From Laspinema sp. D2d (lineage in GTDB: Bacteria > Cyanobacteriota > Cyanobacteriia > Cyanobacteriales > Laspinemataceae), in contig NZ_JAMXFC010000033.1 of the NCBI RefSeq assembly GCF_025370755.1, forward strand, positions 17,192-81,191: 64,000 bases of DNA. The letters are read 5' to 3'. How positions within the stretch are numbered: position 1 is the stretch's first letter; every line of letters starts with the position of its first letter. A program made the position numbers and the translations under genes. Shown here piece after piece: positions 44,901-52,957 of the stretch. The notes beneath the pieces were generated by a model that did not search any database, had not been told where the DNA came from, and was given only the letters and a program-made list of their open reading frames with translations.

Positions 44901-45861
44901 TAACCTTTGACCAAGCTGTATTAATTTGCAGCACTTCTCCATTTTCAGCGTGCAGCATGATCGGAACCGGGGAATTCATCACGGCATACTGGAACTGGCG
45001 CTGTGACTCCTGGCGATCGCCATCGATGCGATTGAGCAATTGAGCCTGGACGTAAATTCCGATGGAGAAGATGACAATCTCGCTAATCAGCAGCGCAGCA
45101 TAAGCGGTGGGCTCATCATACCACCCCAGTTTATAACCGTGAAAGATCAACCAACCCAGGACCAAAGGCAGGGCGATCGCCCAAGGCAACAGTTGCCGTG
45201 CCATCATTCCCCCCACCAGAGGACTGAGGATCGTCTGCATCAGCCCCTGTTTTGGACGGCTGAATAAGATCGCCACGGACAGGAGGAGAAAGGTGACTGC
45301 GCTACTAAAAGCGGTACGAGTTGTCGGCACTAATAACTCATCCAACACCTCCGAACCAAACAAGTGACCAGCGAGAGGCACCAACGTCATCAAGGCCACC
45401 ACTCCACTCAAGATCTGAGCAAGGCGGTCATGGTTTGGGCTGTGCTGTGTTAATAGTAATAAAGCGATGCCGCTCAAGATAAAATTCACGGCCACGCTTT
45501 CGCTCATCCGTCCTGGATAGGGGCTTATAATGGAGGGCTTGAGACTGGGAAGCAGGAGTTCATCGATGCCGAAGTTCCAGTTAAAAAGAGACTGGAGTAA
45601 GGTCAGAACGGCGATCGCAATCACGAACCCAGCTAATCCCCGGATGATCGAGCGCCACCGTCGAGCCCGGCGCTTTTGGTGTAACAATCCCAAAGCAATA
45701 CCCGAGCTCACAAAGCACAAAGCCGTATTGGGTTTCATCCGGTAGGGGTTTTCAGCAAAACCGTTGGTGAACCATTCAAGATTAAAATGCCAACCCAGTA
45801 AATGGATGGCCCCCATCAGGATGACCAAAGCAGTGGCGATGCGAGAGATCCGGTGAGCCAT
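41944..45861 (-). CDS. Membrane hybrid sensor histidine kinase with PAS domains
   Basis: 1305 residues. About eight transmembrane helices occupy residues 8-265. PAS-type sensory domains follow near 287-400, 447-555, 575-690 and 710-820. The HisKA histidine is in ANMSHELRTPLNA (about 843), an HATPase domain follows (VGNAIKFTREGG, GTGLGLSI) and a receiver domain (LVVDDRTDSRR, aspartate in VMDMQMPVMNG, about 1095-1215). The last 60 residues form a helical module seen at the ends of cyanobacterial hybrid kinases. It overlaps the next gene by 8 nt. The ligand is unknown; the membrane part implies sensing in or outside the membrane. Confidence 0.9.
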   Translation of the reverse strand: MAHRISRIATALVILMGAIHLLGWHFNLEWFTNGFAENPYRMKPNTALCFVSSGIALGLLHQKRRARRWRSIIRGLAGFVIAIAVLTLLQSLFNWNFGIDELLLPSLKPSIISPYPGRMSESVAVNFILSGIALLLLTQHSPNHDRLAQILSGVVALMTLVPLAGHLFGSEVLDELLVPTTRTAFSSAVTFLLLSVAILFSRPKQGLMQTILSPLVGGMMARQLLPWAIALPLVLGWLIFHGYKLGWYDEPTAYAALLISEIVIFSIGIYVQAQLLNRIDGDRQESQRQFQYAVMNSPVPIMLHAENGEVLQINTAWSKVSGYHLADIPTVAHWADQAYGERQESFQETIQTLCAFPEDQVIEKELTIRTKTGVNRVWYFYVVTLGKAANGRRIAMTTAVDLTDRQQAEQSLRELNQSLEHRIAQRTDQLEQELYQRQQIEENLRSSQALLNSLIECTPDIIASIDTGFTCLVANDAAKLEFKKLFGRPFEVGDNLLEILSHLPNEQANAKEVWGRAFRGEHFSVILELGALTQDRHYYEMNYSSMRDPSGEILGASLMGRNVNDRIQADQSLRESEARFQAFMNHTPALAWINDRDGKIVYCNPNLADLFCQSVAELLGKTPFDLHPREIAEQHVANNCLVFDSGEVIEAIESAFRPDGSLVEFLVYKFPIKIEGGEHLVGGVGLDITKQIQAEKALRESEAKLKAILDNAPVGIYLKNLQGQFLLANQYMLDFLQVSEQQCLGQTFAEIMPGEFAERLEANEREIINNGTPYYFEEDIPLHDGVHTFYTVKLILQDLSGQPYALCGISTDISDRKQAEIALLKGKEAAESANLTKSAFLANMSHELRTPLNAILGFTQILARDSSLNSQQQEQIAIINRSGEHLLNLINDVLEISKIEAGRSALHLSSFDFYDLITGLEAMLQVKAASKGLQIIFDRDTVPQYITTDESKLRQVLTNLVGNAIKFTREGGVSLRVKATALKEADSEDASRFYFYFEIEDTGMGIAPEELPGLFTPFHQTTTGKTASEGTGLGLSISRKFVQMMGGDIVITSRLNVGTLVKFTIQVSVAQASDLKTARQVHRIIGLEPDQAPYRILVVDDRTDSRRLIRCYLEPLGFQVREAENGQQALEVWENWEPHLIVMDMQMPVMNGYEATRQIKSHLKGQATVVIALTASAFEENRSLILSAGCDEFLRKPCRQEVLLETFAQHLGVRYRYEDSESAIEDNEDSWDSNFVPDSSALQGMPLTWISGLHHAALAADSEALEELIQEIPESLAAIAHCFQNWTDNFRFDKITKLTQEILYE

Positions 45862-46446
45862 AGGAACAGTTTCCTCTCCAAGTTCGAGGGGGGGTCTTGT
45901 TAGAAATCACTCAGGTGAGAGTATCAAGACTTCGCCTCAGTGGTTTTGATTCCTGGCTTGATTCTACCTTGTTTACGGCTTTGAAATATTTTTAAATTAG
46001 GGTATTTTTCTCCAGAGTTTCACAAAAAGTCAGAAAGATTTGATCCAGATTTAAAGGGTACGGATGACTCACGCTTGAGTCAGAAGGCTCAAGCGGTTAA
46101 CCCTAGAGAAACTGAGGTTGATTTTTAATAGAACTACGTTAACTGAATTCAGTTTCTCAAAGCAGGGGTAAACCCGAGGTAAAATAAACCGGGTTTCTCG
46201 TGATGATGCCTAGGATGCCCGTATCGTATTATACGGAGTCCGGTACTGATAGGTCTATAAAAACCCACAGGCTGAAGCCTGGGGCTATCCGAACAGAGCC
46301 TCTCCTACGCGGGCTTATAGAGAAAAACCACTTTTGACAACCGGATTTGGTATTAGATAAGACAACAAATCTAGTTATCTTCCCTCTACTGTACGGACGC
46401 TTGAAAAACCCTGTTTTTTCTGCTACTGAGGACCGTTAAAGCTCTC
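45862..46446. other. Intergenic region with repeat-like hairpins
   Basis: 585 bases without a gene. A CCGTAT..ATACGG hairpin lies near 46224-46241 and a CAGGCTGAAGCCTG palindrome near 46270, of the kind found in many cyanobacterial intergenic regions. The motif AACCGGGTTTCTC near 46186 is also common there. The kinase promoter presumably lies at the right end of the region on the minus side. Confidence 0.4.
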
Positions 46447-47781
46447 CTATTGTTTGACGATTTCACTGCGGGAGGTTTTGGTTTTTCGCAGAGGATTTGG
46501 GCTTAATTCTGGGGGGAGTGCGGTGACGGATCCCCATTGAGAGACAAACTGATTGAGGAGGGCTTCTTGTTGAAGGCGGAATCCATCGAGGTTACTGCCA
46601 CCATTCATAATCACAAACCAGATGGAGCCCTGAGTTTCGGTGGGTAATGCACCGGCTAAAGCACTCACATAGTTGAGACTGCCAGATTTAACGACGGAGA
46701 AGCGGGGAATTTGCCGTTGGTTGAGGATACCTTCATCTTGTCCCACGATGGCGATCGCATCTCCAATGGTCAGGTTATGGGGCTGTAATTCCCGTTCTAA
46801 GGCTAGAAATAGACCACAGGCGGCGCGAGGGGACATGATATTTTCTTCGGCTAATCCGGACCCGTTGATCAGTTGGATTTCTTGGGGGGGAACTCCGGCA
46901 GCAACAGCCGCTTTTTGGGCGACGACTTGGGCACCTCCTACCGCATCGGCAAACATTTCCGCCATTGGGTTGTTGCTGTACTGATTCATCCGTTTGAGGA
47001 GTTCCACCACGGGAAGGGAATAATGGCGGATCAGGGGTTGGAGTTCTGGAGGGGGTGCAGCAGCGACTCGGACGGTCCCGGCGATCGCCACTTGGGGTCT
47101 GGGAGTACCTGGGGGTAAGGTTTGATATTGGGTTTCCGCTTCTGAGGGCCACATTTGTCCATTAATGCCTTCGAGGAGGAAGTTACCGGCAAGGGTGGGG
47201 TCTGTCTCGAAGTTCATATAAAATTTGTTCAGAATTACGAGATCTCCGGTTACCCGCTGTATTCCCATTTCGTTGAGACGATTGCCGATCGCCATTGCTT
47301 CTTCCCAGACAAACAGGGGGTCGCCTTCTCCTTGGATGACTAAATCGCCCTGTAATTCGCCATTTTGGATAGGTCCGGTTGCGCCAATTTCGGTGATGAA
47401 TTCGCGATCGGGCCCAAAGGTTTGCAAGGCAACCAGGGAGGTAGCAATTTTAGTGAGAGAGGCGGCAGGGAGGGGAATAGTACCTTGATGTTGGGCGAGG
47501 AGGGTTTCCCCCCGTTGCATCCAAATCCCTTGGTTTTCCGGGGGAAATCCTTGGGAGGAGAGGCTGTTGATATATTGGGCGATCGCAGCAGTAACCGTGG
47601 GGTCAGGGTTATCTAAGGCGGCGATCGCCGGAATTTGTGGGGGTTGGGGAGTTGGAATTTCTGGGTTCGAGGCTTCTGCCGAGGGGACTTCAGTTTGGGG
47701 GGCTTCTGAAGGATTGCAAGCCGTCATGAGTACAGAGAGGGTGACGAATACAGCAGCAGTCAAACGGGGAGTTCTGAGCAT
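46447..47781 (-). CDS. dacB: D-alanyl-D-alanine carboxypeptidase/endopeptidase (PBP4, S13 family) lipoprotein
   Basis: 444 residues. The lipobox LMTAC near residue 22 predicts a lipid anchor. Penicillin-binding motifs are visible: SLTK (SxxK), YSNN (SxN) and KSGS (KTG-like). A Pro/Glu-rich linker (residues 25-60) precedes the catalytic domain. The enzyme trims or cleaves peptidoglycan peptides in the periplasm. The long insertion domain of E. coli PBP4 is present in shorter form. Monocistronic; promoter not identified. Confidence 0.88.
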   Translation of the reverse strand: MLRTPRLTAAVFVTLSVLMTACNPSEAPQTEVPSAEASNPEIPTPQPPQIPAIAALDNPDPTVTAAIAQYINSLSSQGFPPENQGIWMQRGETLLAQHQGTIPLPAASLTKIATSLVALQTFGPDREFITEIGATGPIQNGELQGDLVIQGEGDPLFVWEEAMAIGNRLNEMGIQRVTGDLVILNKFYMNFETDPTLAGNFLLEGINGQMWPSEAETQYQTLPPGTPRPQVAIAGTVRVAAAPPPELQPLIRHYSLPVVELLKRMNQYSNNPMAEMFADAVGGAQVVAQKAAVAAGVPPQEIQLINGSGLAEENIMSPRAACGLFLALERELQPHNLTIGDAIAIVGQDEGILNQRQIPRFSVVKSGSLNYVSALAGALPTETQGSIWFVIMNGGSNLDGFRLQQEALLNQFVSQWGSVTALPPELSPNPLRKTKTSRSEIVKQ

Positions 47782-48062
47782 AGGGATGGATCAAGTCGGT
47801 GCAGGTCTTCGACACAGAGGATAACATAAGCCTTGAAGATGCATTCTATCAAATCCTCAGATTTTGGGAACCCAGAGATGGCGATCGTCCGCTTCCTAAT
47901 TCAACCTTTAACTTGGCCTCACTTAAAGTTTGGATTCTCACTTTCCCGCAATTTCTGACCCCTTCATCTGTAGCAAATTTGCGGATTGCCTGGAGAGAGT
48001 CCGTATGATAAAGTGAGAGCAAATTTCCAGGTATGGGTAAAATTCGGAGGTTAAACGTATCA

Positions 48063-48650
48063 ATGAATCGCACATTGGGGCAATTGTTGAATAGGAAAAC
48101 TATTCGTCAAATCGGGATAAGTATTTTCGCCTGTTTGCTGGTGGCTTGTTTCCAGAATATAGCACAAGGCCAAGCCATCACTTGTGGGAGTTCATCCCAT
48201 TGGGTAACGGCTTATAATCATCATCAAGTGAATCATGCGCACATTTTTTGTGGGGAGGTGAATCGAGAGGGTCGGTTGGTGGGATTTCATGCGCGACCCC
48301 GAGGACAAAACCCCTCGACGGTCCGACAATTTAGAGTCACTCAATCGATGAATAGTCAGGGGATTTACGGGGGAGAATGGAGTCATACCACCGGGGGCGG
48401 AAGCAAGTTTTCTACCATGTTTCCCGATCGCTGTACCGCAGAACAAGTGATCAATTCCATTGCTTATGCCGAAGCCAATCGGGTGTCCTGTCCGAACGGC
48501 GCACCGAATTGGGCCTGGTGTGGATTAAATGCACCACCAGACCGCAGCCAACAAACTCAGTTTTGTACCGCGAATAATGGCAGTTCTTTTCGGATTGCGG
48601 GAGCAACCCATCGAGATGGTAGAATTAATACGGGTTTTCCCTTAAGGTGA
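48063..48650 (+). CDS. Exported EndoU-family nuclease domain protein
   Basis: 195 residues from the ATG at 48063, which has GGAGG 12 nt upstream. A hydrophobic signal segment (about residues 16-37) contains a possible lipobox LVAC and a signal peptidase site near QGQA. The mature part matches bacterial EndoU: His60 in HIFCGEV and His76 in GFHARP are 16 residues apart, as in the EndoU toxin CdiA-CT of E. coli STECO31, and the C-terminus is INTGFPLR, like the usual TxYP ending. A cysteine-rich insert lies between. EndoU enzymes cleave RNA. Here it stands alone, not on a large polymorphic toxin. The next gene overlaps or abuts it. Confidence 0.8.
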   Translation: MNRTLGQLLNRKTIRQIGISIFACLLVACFQNIAQGQAITCGSSSHWVTAYNHHQVNHAHIFCGEVNREGRLVGFHARPRGQNPSTVRQFRVTQSMNSQGIYGGEWSHTTGGGSKFSTMFPDRCTAEQVINSIAYAEANRVSCPNGAPNWAWCGLNAPPDRSQQTQFCTANNGSSFRIAGATHRDGRINTGFPLR

Positions 48651-48655
48651 TCAAG

Positions 48656-48994
48656 ATGATGACGGAAAAAGCGTGGAATGAAGCGGACTGGTTTGACCAA
48701 AGTAGTGCTCATCGTCGGGTTTTAGAGTTTCTGACTCTGGATATTCAAAATAGCCAAGAATGGGTGCAGCAGTTATTAGACAAAATAGAAGCACTGGATA
48801 CGGGGAAAATTTGCGAATGGACGAGATCGGGAAATTCTTACTATTTGATTTTTTCACCCCAAACCGTGACGATAGAGAATTTATTAGTGGAAGGAGAACC
48901 CATTGAAACAATTGCCTTATCAGAGTTCAAACAAGCGGTTTTAAGATGGCAATCTGATTTAGAAAATTCCGTATCTGATTTAAGGAATATTTGA
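48656..48994 (+). CDS. Small protein coupled to EndoU; immunity-like candidate
   Basis: 112 residues, acidic, no signal peptide. It begins within 6 nt of the EndoU stop: AAGG at 48644-48647 serves the ATG at 48656, and an in-frame GTG at 48647 overlaps the stop itself. The pattern W..sGnsYyLif....v.ienl followed by ialSeFkqav..w resembles the YacL/UPF0231 family by eye. Cytoplasmic location and coupling to an RNase gene make an antidote role attractive, but if EndoU is exported from birth the need for one is not obvious. Not proven. Confidence 0.6.
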   Translation: MMTEKAWNEADWFDQSSAHRRVLEFLTLDIQNSQEWVQQLLDKIEALDTGKICEWTRSGNSYYLIFSPQTVTIENLLVEGEPIETIALSEFKQAVLRWQSDLENSVSDLRNI

Positions 48995-49004
48995 GAAATT
49001 TGGG

Positions 49005-49042
49005 CATCAGGGAACGTTAAAAAGCTCTAACGTTCCCTGATG
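49005..49042 (+). terminator. Terminator-like hairpin after the EndoU pair
   Basis: A perfect 15-bp stem (49005-49019 with 49028-49042) and 8-nt loop; no T-run follows, so it may instead stabilise the message end. Confidence 0.6.
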
Positions 49043-49183
49043 AGCTGGGGAACTCGTAGAGCGATCGCTGTTAGAATAGATCTAGCCGAGGAACAATCGG
49101 AGAAGATGGGGCTATGCCTTCTCTCTACCCTGTCCCTCGGGTCCGTGAAAAACATCCTAAATTAGTAATTGGTGGGGAATTTT

Positions 49184-49993
49184 ATGACTCAAGTTGAACT
49201 CACCCAAGAACTGCAAACTCCGATGGAGGAGGAGGAGTGGAGTCCCCCCATGCCTCCAACGGATTTAATTTTTGATGATGGAGAACCCTTGGAAAGTAAT
49301 CGTCACCGGATCGCCATGAATGTACTGATTGCCGCAGTACATGAAGCCTTTGCTGGGCGGAAAGACTATTTTACGGGGGGCAATATGTTCGTTTATTTTA
49401 GTAGCGAACAAGCCCGAAATCGAGATTTTAAAGGCCCGGATTTTTTTGTCACCCTTGATGTTGATGGGACAAAGGAACGGCAAGGTTGGGTCGTTTGGGA
49501 TGAAGAAGGACGCTATCCTAATGTGATTGTAGAATTGATGTCACCTTCGACTGCCCGAAAAGACCTCGGAACCAAAAAAGACATTTATGAACGGGTTTTT
49601 AGACTTCCTAATTATTTTGTCTATGACCCCTTTGCGCCAGATTCATTGCAGGGATGGCGGTTAACGGGACAAGGGTATGAGGAGTTAACCAAGGACGATC
49701 GCGGTTGGCTATGGTGCGATTCTCTCGGGTTCTGGTTGGGAACTTGGGAGGGAACATTGCAACAGGAAACAGCAACTTGGTTAAGGTTTTTTGATGCCGA
49801 GGGAAATTTAATTCTATTGCCCGAAGAACAGGCTAAAATTGAACGCCAACGGGCTGAAGATGAAGCACAACGCGCTGAGGAAGCTCGCCAACGGGCTGAA
49901 GATGAAGCGCAACGGGCCGAAGAAGCTCGATCAGAATTAGAGGCGCTTAAAGCCCGACTCCGTGAGAAGGGCATCGATTTAGAATCTCTATAA
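49184..49993 (+). CDS. Uma2-family (DUF820) putative endonuclease with coiled-coil tail
   Basis: 269 residues from the ATG at 49184, preceded by GGTGGGG. Core motifs: KGPDFFVTLDVD, YPNVIVELMSPSTARKDLGTK and FRLPNYFVYDPF. The C-terminal 60 residues are a charged coiled coil with two exact-looking copies of a 14-residue unit RQRAEDEAQRAEEA. Paralogue of the gene at 21409. Nuclease activity is predicted from fold only and the biological role is unknown. Confidence 0.86.
   Translation: MTQVELTQELQTPMEEEEWSPPMPPTDLIFDDGEPLESNRHRIAMNVLIAAVHEAFAGRKDYFTGGNMFVYFSSEQARNRDFKGPDFFVTLDVDGTKERQGWVVWDEEGRYPNVIVELMSPSTARKDLGTKKDIYERVFRLPNYFVYDPFAPDSLQGWRLTGQGYEELTKDDRGWLWCDSLGFWLGTWEGTLQQETATWLRFFDAEGNLILLPEEQAKIERQRAEDEAQRAEEARQRAEDEAQRAEEARSELEALKARLREKGIDLESL
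49844..49927 (+). repeat. 42-bp coding tandem duplication in the Uma2 coiled coil
   Basis: Two adjacent 42-bp units (49844-49885 and 49886-49927) differ at only a few positions, all keeping the RAEDEAQRAEEA protein repeat. Confidence 0.85.
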
Positions 49994-50023
49994 TTGGAGT
50001 CATAGATTTTCAATAAATTCGAT

Positions 50024-50058
50024 AGAGGGGTGATTGATAAATTGCCCCTCTTTTCTTT
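50024..50058 (+). terminator. Rho-independent terminator of the Uma2 gene
   Basis: AGAGGGG pairs with CCCCTCT around a 14-nt loop, followed by TTTCTTTG. Confidence 0.8.
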
Positions 50059-50111
50059 GTAGAAAAAACAGGATTTAAAGCAATTTTGAAGTATAGAGCG
50101 ATGTAGTCCGA

Positions 50112-50822
50112 TTAATTCAAAGTCCGATTTTGCAAGCGACGAATTTCCCGATCAACGCTAACCCCTATTTTAAGAGCTTGATTGAGTAATCGCCCATATT
50201 CGGTGGCTTCGTCGCTAATTTTTAAATGATTTAAGGTGGCTAGATTATTCTCTATTTTAGCAAATAATTCATAGCGACGGTCGATAAGGTCTTGATTTTC
50301 TCGGAGGATTCTATCGGTTCGCAAGCTACCCAATAAACTCTCTCGGGTAATGTTCAGTGCTTCGATAACTTCCTGGCGATCACTAAGGTGGATTTCGGCC
50401 CCGGCGGCTTCTATTCTATCTAAAATATCCAGCGATCGTACGACTTCGTTATAGTTTTGAATTTCATCAATCAGGATTAAAAAAGTCTGGAATTTTTGCG
50501 ATCGCCTCCATAGATACAAGTTAAGAATAAGGGTGGTAACTCCAGCAATTCCGCCGGTGAATAGTAGAAAATAAAAGGTTGTCGTCATCTCTTGCCCCGA
50601 TAGTCCATAATTCCGAACCATTAAAATGCCAAGAGGCGTGAGTAAAATGAAGAAGACGACCAAGATAAATAACTGTGCGATCGCAAAGGAGAGCAGTTTA
50701 TTCAAATTTTGGAGGAAAGCAGGGCGGTAAGTTAGACTCAACCCAATATCGTTCACATCCACCCCAGCGATCGCCTCTAGTTCGCTTTCGGTGACGAGGG
50801 CATTTTCTAAATCGGGGCGCAT
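50112..50822 (-). CDS. Membrane protein of unknown function with coiled coil
   Basis: 236 residues. Two hydrophobic segments (about 48-70 and 82-108) are followed by a helical cytoplasmic part of about 130 residues rich in Leu/Glu/Arg (EIQNYNEVVRSLDILDRIEA and onward). I do not recognise the family. It lies 67 bases after another membrane protein gene on the same strand, so the two are probably one operon. Confidence 0.7.
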   Translation of the reverse strand: MRPDLENALVTESELEAIAGVDVNDIGLSLTYRPAFLQNLNKLLSFAIAQLFILVVFFILLTPLGILMVRNYGLSGQEMTTTFYFLLFTGGIAGVTTLILNLYLWRRSQKFQTFLILIDEIQNYNEVVRSLDILDRIEAAGAEIHLSDRQEVIEALNITRESLLGSLRTDRILRENQDLIDRRYELFAKIENNLATLNHLKISDEATEYGRLLNQALKIGVSVDREIRRLQNRTLN

Positions 50823-50889
50823 AAACTATTTAATCCTCCTATTCTCTCCTGATTGGGTCAAGGGTTGTCCCCAGCGATCGCCCATTATT

Positions 50890-51567
50890 TTAATTTAACC
50901 CCAATAAGCGTCCTATCACTTGTAAGACATTCACATAAAAGTTTCCTTCTAAATCTCTAAACAGTTGAAAATTTCCGGAAGAACCAAAAAATGGTCTCAG
51001 GGTCCAAGCCATTTGAGTCCCAACAAAGGCATAGAGTAATAACCAAAATTGTAATAGTTTAGTCCGGGTATCCTGTCCCGTTATTTCCGGTTCTGCGAGT
51101 AACTGCATTCCTTCATAAAAGAATTTGATACCCAAAAATCCGGCCAACCCTAAAATTGCGACATTGAGCAACAGAAAAAATTCATAACTTTGGGTACTAA
51201 TCAGAAAAAATAGGGTAATCGGGGCAAATCCAAATAAGATGGCGCTCATAATCGCTTCGGCAGTCATCAGTAAGGTTAAATACTGGGTAAAGCTGCGTTT
51301 TGACCCAAAAATAATACTGAAAATGTATAGTGTAGGAAAGCAAATCAGCAGGGTCAGTAGATAAAGGGCGGGTAGTTTAAAGAATGAAGAAATGACTTGC
51401 ATCCAACTATGAGACGCCCCGATAATTGCCCCATAGATTCCAAAAAAGACGGCACTCGATATCAGGAGAGCAACAATTTTGTTGTTGAGCTTTACACCTT
51501 GGTGGATTTCTTCCAGAAAGGATTGACGATCTTGAAGCAGTTTAACCAGCACTGAAAAGTAATTCAT
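50890..51567 (-). CDS. Polytopic membrane protein, Yip1-like appearance
   Basis: 225 residues with five or six hydrophobic segments. The N-terminal cytoplasmic stretch LLQDRQSFLEEIHQG and the helix order recall Yip1-domain proteins, but the assignment is weak. It is upstream of the coiled-coil membrane protein on the same strand, divergent from era. Confidence 0.65.
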   Translation of the reverse strand: MNYFSVLVKLLQDRQSFLEEIHQGVKLNNKIVALLISSAVFFGIYGAIIGASHSWMQVISSFFKLPALYLLTLLICFPTLYIFSIIFGSKRSFTQYLTLLMTAEAIMSAILFGFAPITLFFLISTQSYEFFLLLNVAILGLAGFLGIKFFYEGMQLLAEPEITGQDTRTKLLQFWLLLYAFVGTQMAWTLRPFFGSSGNFQLFRDLEGNFYVNVLQVIGRLLGLN

Positions 51568-51829
51568 GATACTTCCTGTCAGGTAAGGCTTTGGCTTTAA
51601 TTTTGGGATTTTAGCATCTCGCTTCTGGGCTGTCAGGGATTATTGCAAATTCTTAACAGTCGGTTGCAAAAAGTAATCTAGTTGAGTGGCGCGATCGCCT
51701 GGGGTGGCTTCTCCACTAAACAGGAAGATTGCCCGTTGAACTGTACATAAAGTACAAAAAAATTTGCAAGCTTTTCTGAAAATGAATTAAAATAGAAAGA
51801 AACTATTTTATTTTTTAGGAGGTACGACC

Positions 51830-52777
51830 CTGAATCCCTCAGATTTTTCTGTCATTCCCGAACCCCCTGCCGGGTTTAAATCCGGGTTTATCGGGATTAT
51901 TGGACGGCCCAATGTGGGCAAGTCTACCCTGATGAATCACTTAGTGGGACAAAAAATAGCGATTACTTCCCCGGTGGCGCAGACGACCCGAAACCGTTTA
52001 CGGGGAATTTTAACAACCCCCGAGGCTCAATTTATTTTTGTAGATACTCCCGGGATTCATAAACCCCATCACCAACTGGGAAAGGTGTTGGTAAAAAATG
52101 CGATCGGGGCCATTTCTACGGTGGATATTCTACTGTTGATGGTAGATGGTTCGGTGGAAGCGGGGGGAGGCGATCGCTTTATTACGGAAATTCTCACCCA
52201 AACCAAAACGCCGGTTATTCTAGGTTTGAATAAAATTGACTTACGGTCGAGTTTATCCCGATCGCGAGATGTAGAAGTCATTGATCGCAGCTATCAGGAA
52301 ATTGCAGAAAACCTCAATTGGCCGATCGCCAAATTCTCAGCGACAACGGGAGAAGGACTCCCGGAGTTATTAACTTTACTGGGCGATCGCTTAGAACCGG
52401 GCCCTTATTATTATCCCCCCGATTTAGTCACCGATCGCCCGGAACGCTTTATCATTGGCGAACTGATTCGAGAGCAAATTCTCTATTTAACTCGAGAAGA
52501 AGTGCCTCATTCTGTTGCCATTAGCCTCGATTTGATGGAAGAAACTAAGGATTTAACCCGGATTTTAGCAACTATTTATGTAGAACGTCCCTCTCAAAAA
52601 GGAATTATTATCGGCAAAGGGGGTCAAATGCTCAAAGCAATTGGATCGGCGGCCCGAGAACAAATGCAAAAACTCATTGAGGGTAAAGTTTATTTAGAAA
52701 TCTTTGTCAAAGTTCAACCCAATTGGAGACAATCTCGTATTCAATTGGCTGAATTAGGGTATAAATTAGAAGATTAG
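51830..52777 (+). CDS. era: GTPase Era with an apparent CTG start codon
   Basis: 315 residues. Era binds 16S rRNA and helps 30S assembly. GTPase motifs are visible: GRPNVGKST (G1), DTPGIHK (G3), NKID (G4) and SATTGEG (G5), and the C-terminal KH domain has IIIGKGGQMLKAIG. The protein must begin upstream of the P-loop, yet there is no ATG, GTG or TTG in frame between the upstream stop at 51788 and the P-loop GTG at 51914. A perfect AGGAGG at 51817-51822 sits 7 nt before CTG at 51830, giving MNPSDFSVIPEPPAG then FKSGFIGIIG. Hence CTG is the most likely start; ATT codons are alternatives. Confidence 0.93.
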   Translation: MNPSDFSVIPEPPAGFKSGFIGIIGRPNVGKSTLMNHLVGQKIAITSPVAQTTRNRLRGILTTPEAQFIFVDTPGIHKPHHQLGKVLVKNAIGAISTVDILLLMVDGSVEAGGGDRFITEILTQTKTPVILGLNKIDLRSSLSRSRDVEVIDRSYQEIAENLNWPIAKFSATTGEGLPELLTLLGDRLEPGPYYYPPDLVTDRPERFIIGELIREQILYLTREEVPHSVAISLDLMEETKDLTRILATIYVERPSQKGIIIGKGGQMLKAIGSAAREQMQKLIEGKVYLEIFVKVQPNWRQSRIQLAELGYKLED

Positions 52778-52829
52778 AGCATCAAGACAGTATTCAAGGC
52801 AACCAACCCAATTTTCATCCAGGACTTAC

Positions 52830-52873
52830 TCCTAAATGTAGGGTTAATTCGCCCATAAACTCTACATTTAGGA
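52830..52873 (+). terminator. Hairpin downstream of era
   Basis: A perfect 12-bp stem, TCCTAAATGTAG (52830-52841) with CTACATTTAGGA (52862-52873). No T-run follows, so termination is uncertain. Confidence 0.5.
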
Positions 52874-52957
52874 TGGTTCTATAATCGGGTCCCGGGGGTT
52901 TCATTGGAGACCGCCGCTCTAGTACAATCGATAAGGGATTGAACAAGTGATAAACTG

